A DNA stretch of 64,000 nt. Origin: Chryseobacterium arachidis (GTDB lineage Bacteria > Bacteroidota > Bacteroidia > Flavobacteriales > Weeksellaceae). Below are positions 60,921 to 64,000 of this stretch, piece by piece. The DNA lies in the NCBI RefSeq assembly GCF_900129245.1, contig NZ_FQUT01000004.1, positions 310,001 through 374,000 of the forward strand. The letters are read 5' to 3'. Numbering within the stretch: the stretch's first letter is position 1; each line of letters starts with the position of its first letter. Position numbers and translations under genes: made by a program. The notes under the pieces are model-generated. The model did not search any database, had not been told where the DNA came from, and was given only the letters and a program-made list of their open reading frames with translations.

Positions 60921-63344
60921 TTAATTCAATGCCGATTGGACTTCGGCAATGCGCTGCCCCACTTTCCCGATCATAGTCTTGAAATTAACTTTTGTAACAT
61001 ATTCGTAGAGTTCGTTAAGTTTGAACAAACGTCTTGGAGCACAATCCATTTCCCACAAATCGAGCAGCGCTTTTTGTTCCCATTTTGTGATCTTTTTGCG
61101 TTTTTTAAGATTAAAATCCAGAAAATAATCAATCGGATTACGTTCTACAGACCAAGTTAATGAATGTCCAAGATCATACAGGATACGCATCTTTTTTATC
61201 TGGCACTCAATTCTGTCCTGATAATTTTTACTAAGCGGTTCATAGAGTCTGTACAATATCGTATTCATTTCATGATTTCCACCCAATTTCAGAAAAGCGT
61301 CGAACATTTCTGAGGAGCCATACTCCGCAATTTCTACTATCGACGGATATCCGTGTCTGTTCGGCATATTGATATCAAATCCTATCTCAACCAGTTTTTC
61401 AACAACTTCTATTGTTGCAGTTAGTTCAAATGCATTTTTATAGCGATAGAATGTATAAAGAGAATTTTTGTCAGCCCCATACTCAAGTAACAAATCAATG
61501 ATTGCAGCTCCATTTCTTTTTGACTGCAAAACGTAATGCAAAGGCGTTCTCTCTTCATCCTTATCTTTTAAATTAGGATCAGCTCCGTTTTCCAGCAGAT
61601 ATTGAACAAACCAAAGCATTCCGCTACGACAAGCACAATGCAAGACAGACAATCCTTCCGGCGAAATGGCATTTATATCTGAGCCGGCCTCAACAAGGCT
61701 TCTTACCATTTCATCACCAAACTCATTCGTTGCACGGATCGTAAATTCCTGGATGAGCAGTTTATCATAATTTGCTTTATTCGGATCTGCTCCAAAATCG
61801 AGCAAAAGCTTCAATATTTCGAGGTGAACAGCTTCAGAACGCCAACTTCTTCCAATGCTTTCAATGGCATAATTTCCGTAATTATCTTTCAATGTATCAG
61901 GATGAACTCCGGTTTCTAAAATTTTGGCAATTTTTACAACATCCTTGTTTTCAATAGCTTCAAATACTTCCTCGCTATAATCCTGATTTTTATTTTCATT
62001 GATTTTAGCCTGTCTTGTCGCTTGCTCGATTCCTTCTTCGAGATTGTAAGCCGTATCAAAATTTTTATAAATAAGCTCAAAGCCTTCGTCTAATTTCTTG
62101 AACGCAAAAGCTTCTGCCCGATTGTTTTCTTCTTTGTAATATCCCGGGCTGATCCCTCCTATCACTTTTCCTTTTGCTTCTGTGCCAATTTCTCCTTCTT
62201 TAGCAATCCAACCTCCGCCATCGCTTACATAAAAAAGGAAATATTGAGAAGTTGTTTTATTTTCCAGATACCAAAGTGGAGAAACGTTGAATTCCGGAAC
62301 TTTAACCCAATTTCCAACCTCGATTGTTTCAAGCATTTCGGGTTCATTTACCGTGATTGTTATTGTTGCCTGCTGTAACTGCTCTCGCATTTCTTCATTA
62401 ATTTCCTCAAATTCTTTAAATGCTTTTTCTTCCCAAAGGTCTTTTCGGAAAGTCAGATCAAAATCAGAAACGATGTGTGATTTGATGTAATGTCTTGCCG
62501 TAGAAATATGATTTTGATCAAAATAAAATACAGAAACCGCATCTTTCCATATAGATGGCGTTTTAGAATTCTCTATGAGCGAGAAAATAATATTGAGTGA
62601 ATCTGTATGCGTTCGTGGGAAGTCGACATCATGTTGTCGTGTTCTATACATCCTCACTGTAAGTGTATCTTCCGTTTTGTCAAGTACTTTTACAGCACGG
62701 AACGAACCTAAAGCATTATAAAAATGGGTATCCAATTCCGGCTTTTGAGCCATACGAACAATTTGTAGCTCAACAGGACGTTCGACGTAACCCGTTTGAT
62801 ATTTCTTCAAAGCAATAACAATTCTTTTCGGAAGGTTGATTTTACCGTTGTTGAACAAATCATAAAGTGTTAATCCATCACGATTTGGTAAATTCGGATC
62901 TGCACCATTTTCAATCAGAAATTCGAGGTTTTCGAGCGAAACATAATATCGGCTCGCCGCATGCTGCAACAAAGTATAGCCTGATTCTGGATGCAGTTGA
63001 TTCAGATTTATTCCTGCATTAATCATCGGTCGAAGAAAACTGTCGACCCCTTTTTGCGGACTTGCAATTTCAAAAATAATGGGTTCTCGATTTACAAACG
63101 TAGACGATGGCGTGTCGGGATTTGCTCCATATTCAAGCAATAATCTAAAGTTTGTGTATTCGTTTCGGCTGTATGCCAATGAAAGAACAGGAACGTTAAA
63201 CTGCGGTTCTACATAGTTTGCGTCTGCACCTGCCACTAAAAGTGCTTCAAGAAGTTCTATCTTATTGAAAGCATCGAAAATATTCTTTCCGTCTGCTTCT
63301 AAATTATGTTTTTCGAGAATAGATTTTGCGTATTCGAAAGTCAT
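60921..63344 (-). CDS. Ankyrin-repeat protein with a split repeat array
   Basis: 807 residues. A first ankyrin group (about 25-180) has LEALLVAGADANYVEPQFNV, FRLLLEYGANPDTP and ENLEFLIENGADPNLPNRDG. A middle domain of about 260 residues (190-455) contains WYLENKTTSQYFLFYVSDGG and no ankyrin units. A second group (about 460-690) has AVHLEILKLLLDFGADPNKA and LWFVQYLLENGADPNLKDKD. No signal peptide. The middle domain is not recognised. Ankyrin repeats bind partner proteins; the fusion suggests a large binding or immunity protein. First gene of the minus-strand run 63.3-54.7 kb. Confidence 0.75.
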   Translation of the reverse strand: MTFEYAKSILEKHNLEADGKNIFDAFNKIELLEALLVAGADANYVEPQFNVPVLSLAYSRNEYTNFRLLLEYGANPDTPSSTFVNREPIIFEIASPQKGVDSFLRPMINAGINLNQLHPESGYTLLQHAASRYYVSLENLEFLIENGADPNLPNRDGLTLYDLFNNGKINLPKRIVIALKKYQTGYVERPVELQIVRMAQKPELDTHFYNALGSFRAVKVLDKTEDTLTVRMYRTRQHDVDFPRTHTDSLNIIFSLIENSKTPSIWKDAVSVFYFDQNHISTARHYIKSHIVSDFDLTFRKDLWEEKAFKEFEEINEEMREQLQQATITITVNEPEMLETIEVGNWVKVPEFNVSPLWYLENKTTSQYFLFYVSDGGGWIAKEGEIGTEAKGKVIGGISPGYYKEENNRAEAFAFKKLDEGFELIYKNFDTAYNLEEGIEQATRQAKINENKNQDYSEEVFEAIENKDVVKIAKILETGVHPDTLKDNYGNYAIESIGRSWRSEAVHLEILKLLLDFGADPNKANYDKLLIQEFTIRATNEFGDEMVRSLVEAGSDINAISPEGLSVLHCACRSGMLWFVQYLLENGADPNLKDKDEERTPLHYVLQSKRNGAAIIDLLLEYGADKNSLYTFYRYKNAFELTATIEVVEKLVEIGFDINMPNRHGYPSIVEIAEYGSSEMFDAFLKLGGNHEMNTILYRLYEPLSKNYQDRIECQIKKMRILYDLGHSLTWSVERNPIDYFLDFNLKKRKKITKWEQKALLDLWEMDCAPRRLFKLNELYEYVTKVNFKTMIGKVGQRIAEVQSALN

Positions 63345-64000
63345 TTTTTCCGTTATAATTTAGGTTTGTTTTTTTTATTTGTGTTTGTAAAATTCGATTA
63401 GTTAAGCGAAGATGTTATTGGATACTGTGGCAAACCCTTTTTTCTAAAATTGGTAATTTTATTGTTTTCATTATGTTTTTGAAGTTTATTCAATGATATT
63501 GAATATCTCTCTGTTATTAGTTATATGTGTTTTGTAAATTTTCTATAAACCTTTACATTTTTCAGCAATATAGCAAGTTTAATTGAAATGTATGGTAATT
63601 TTTTCTGTGTTTATTATGATTATTCAACAACTTTTTTTAGGACACAACGGATATTTTTTTTATATCTATGCAGTATCTTTTCTATTACGAGAATAGTATT
63701 TGTTGTATGGGAACTCATAATTTTTTTAATTAAGTTATTAAATTGAATGCTCTATTCGTACAGATATAATCGGCGATCTATTTCAAAAGAAATATCTGTG
63801 TAATTTTAATCCTGCCAATTCTAAAGTTTCGTCCTACAAAAGATGTTCTACCTTTTCTCATTTAAAGTTTTAACCCTCTGTTTTTCAGCCAAATCCCGCA
63901 TCAACTTATCAACTTCGATGGATTTTTTTGATCATAAATATTTTATTTGTTATTGATAATCGTTGTAGAATTAAATATTTTTTGAATAATGCTCCATACC
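63345..64000. other. Long AT-rich spacer at the right edge
   Basis: About 650 bases, very AT-rich. I find no promoter, hairpin or repeat that I can defend. At 63848-63935 on the minus strand a short frame (MIKKI, then one extra base, then IEVDKLMRDLAEKQRVKTLN and a stop) looks like a frameshifted remnant; it is too short to call a gene. Confidence 0.45.

Overview
The window is low-GC DNA from a Bacteroidota bacterium of the Flavobacteriia, most likely Chryseobacterium or a close relative in the Weeksellaceae. The support is: a SusC/SusD pair, promoters of the TAnnTTTG (-7) / TTG (-33) type, almost no Shine-Dalgarno sequences, a zeaxanthin-type carotenoid operon, kdpF beside a sigma-54 response regulator, and short palindromic repeats between genes. 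This is inference from gene content; no 16S or other marker gene is present. I found no tRNA, rRNA, CRISPR array, prophage or transposase.

Layout. 1-1.9 kb: the start of a kdp potassium-ATPase operon (two tiny membrane ORFs, then kdpF) and the gene of its likely NtrC-type activator. 2.1-6.4 kb: marR-crtI-crtB-crtZ-crtYcd on the minus strand, with a 13-bp perfect inverted repeat in front. 6.6-8.4 kb: three small unknown genes. 8.9-16.5 kb: an outer-membrane uptake island (SusC, SusD, a di-haem cytochrome c peroxidase, a convergent TonB receptor) with Fur-box-like palindromes at two promoters. 16.8-27.4 kb: branched-chain amino acid synthesis (ilvE-ilvD-ilvB-ilvN-ilvC, then a two-domain ABC ATPase and ilvA). 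The ilv operon begins with a clear transcription attenuator: promoter, Ile/Val-rich leader peptide and strong terminator. 27.6-33.4 kb: a tripartite RND efflux operon. 34.3-38.6 kb: plus-strand genes of unknown role, including a repeat protein of the 4-fold beta-flower type. 38.7-46.4 kb: PAP2 phosphatase, LTA-synthase-like transferase, a two-component system split by a four-helix-bundle gene, and ppk1.

46.4-63.3 kb is an accessory region of about 18 small or repeat-rich genes without metabolic signatures: duplicated-domain proteins, two pentapeptide-like proteins, two tandem 650-aa leucine-rich proteins, a split ankyrin protein and at least one pseudogene. A short orphan C-terminal fragment lies in front of one of them. 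The layout looks like an array of orphan immunity genes of the kind associated with polymorphic toxins or type VI effectors. No toxin or secretion gene lies in the window, so this remains a hypothesis. Paralogous genes at 34.4 and 59.4 kb lie in opposite orientation and share a 54-nt stretch of complete identity, so they could recombine and invert 24 kb.

The observations most worth following are the ilv attenuator, the accessory array with its decayed members, the inverted paralogue pair, the operator-like repeat of the crt operon, and the two ORFs translationally linked to kdpF.
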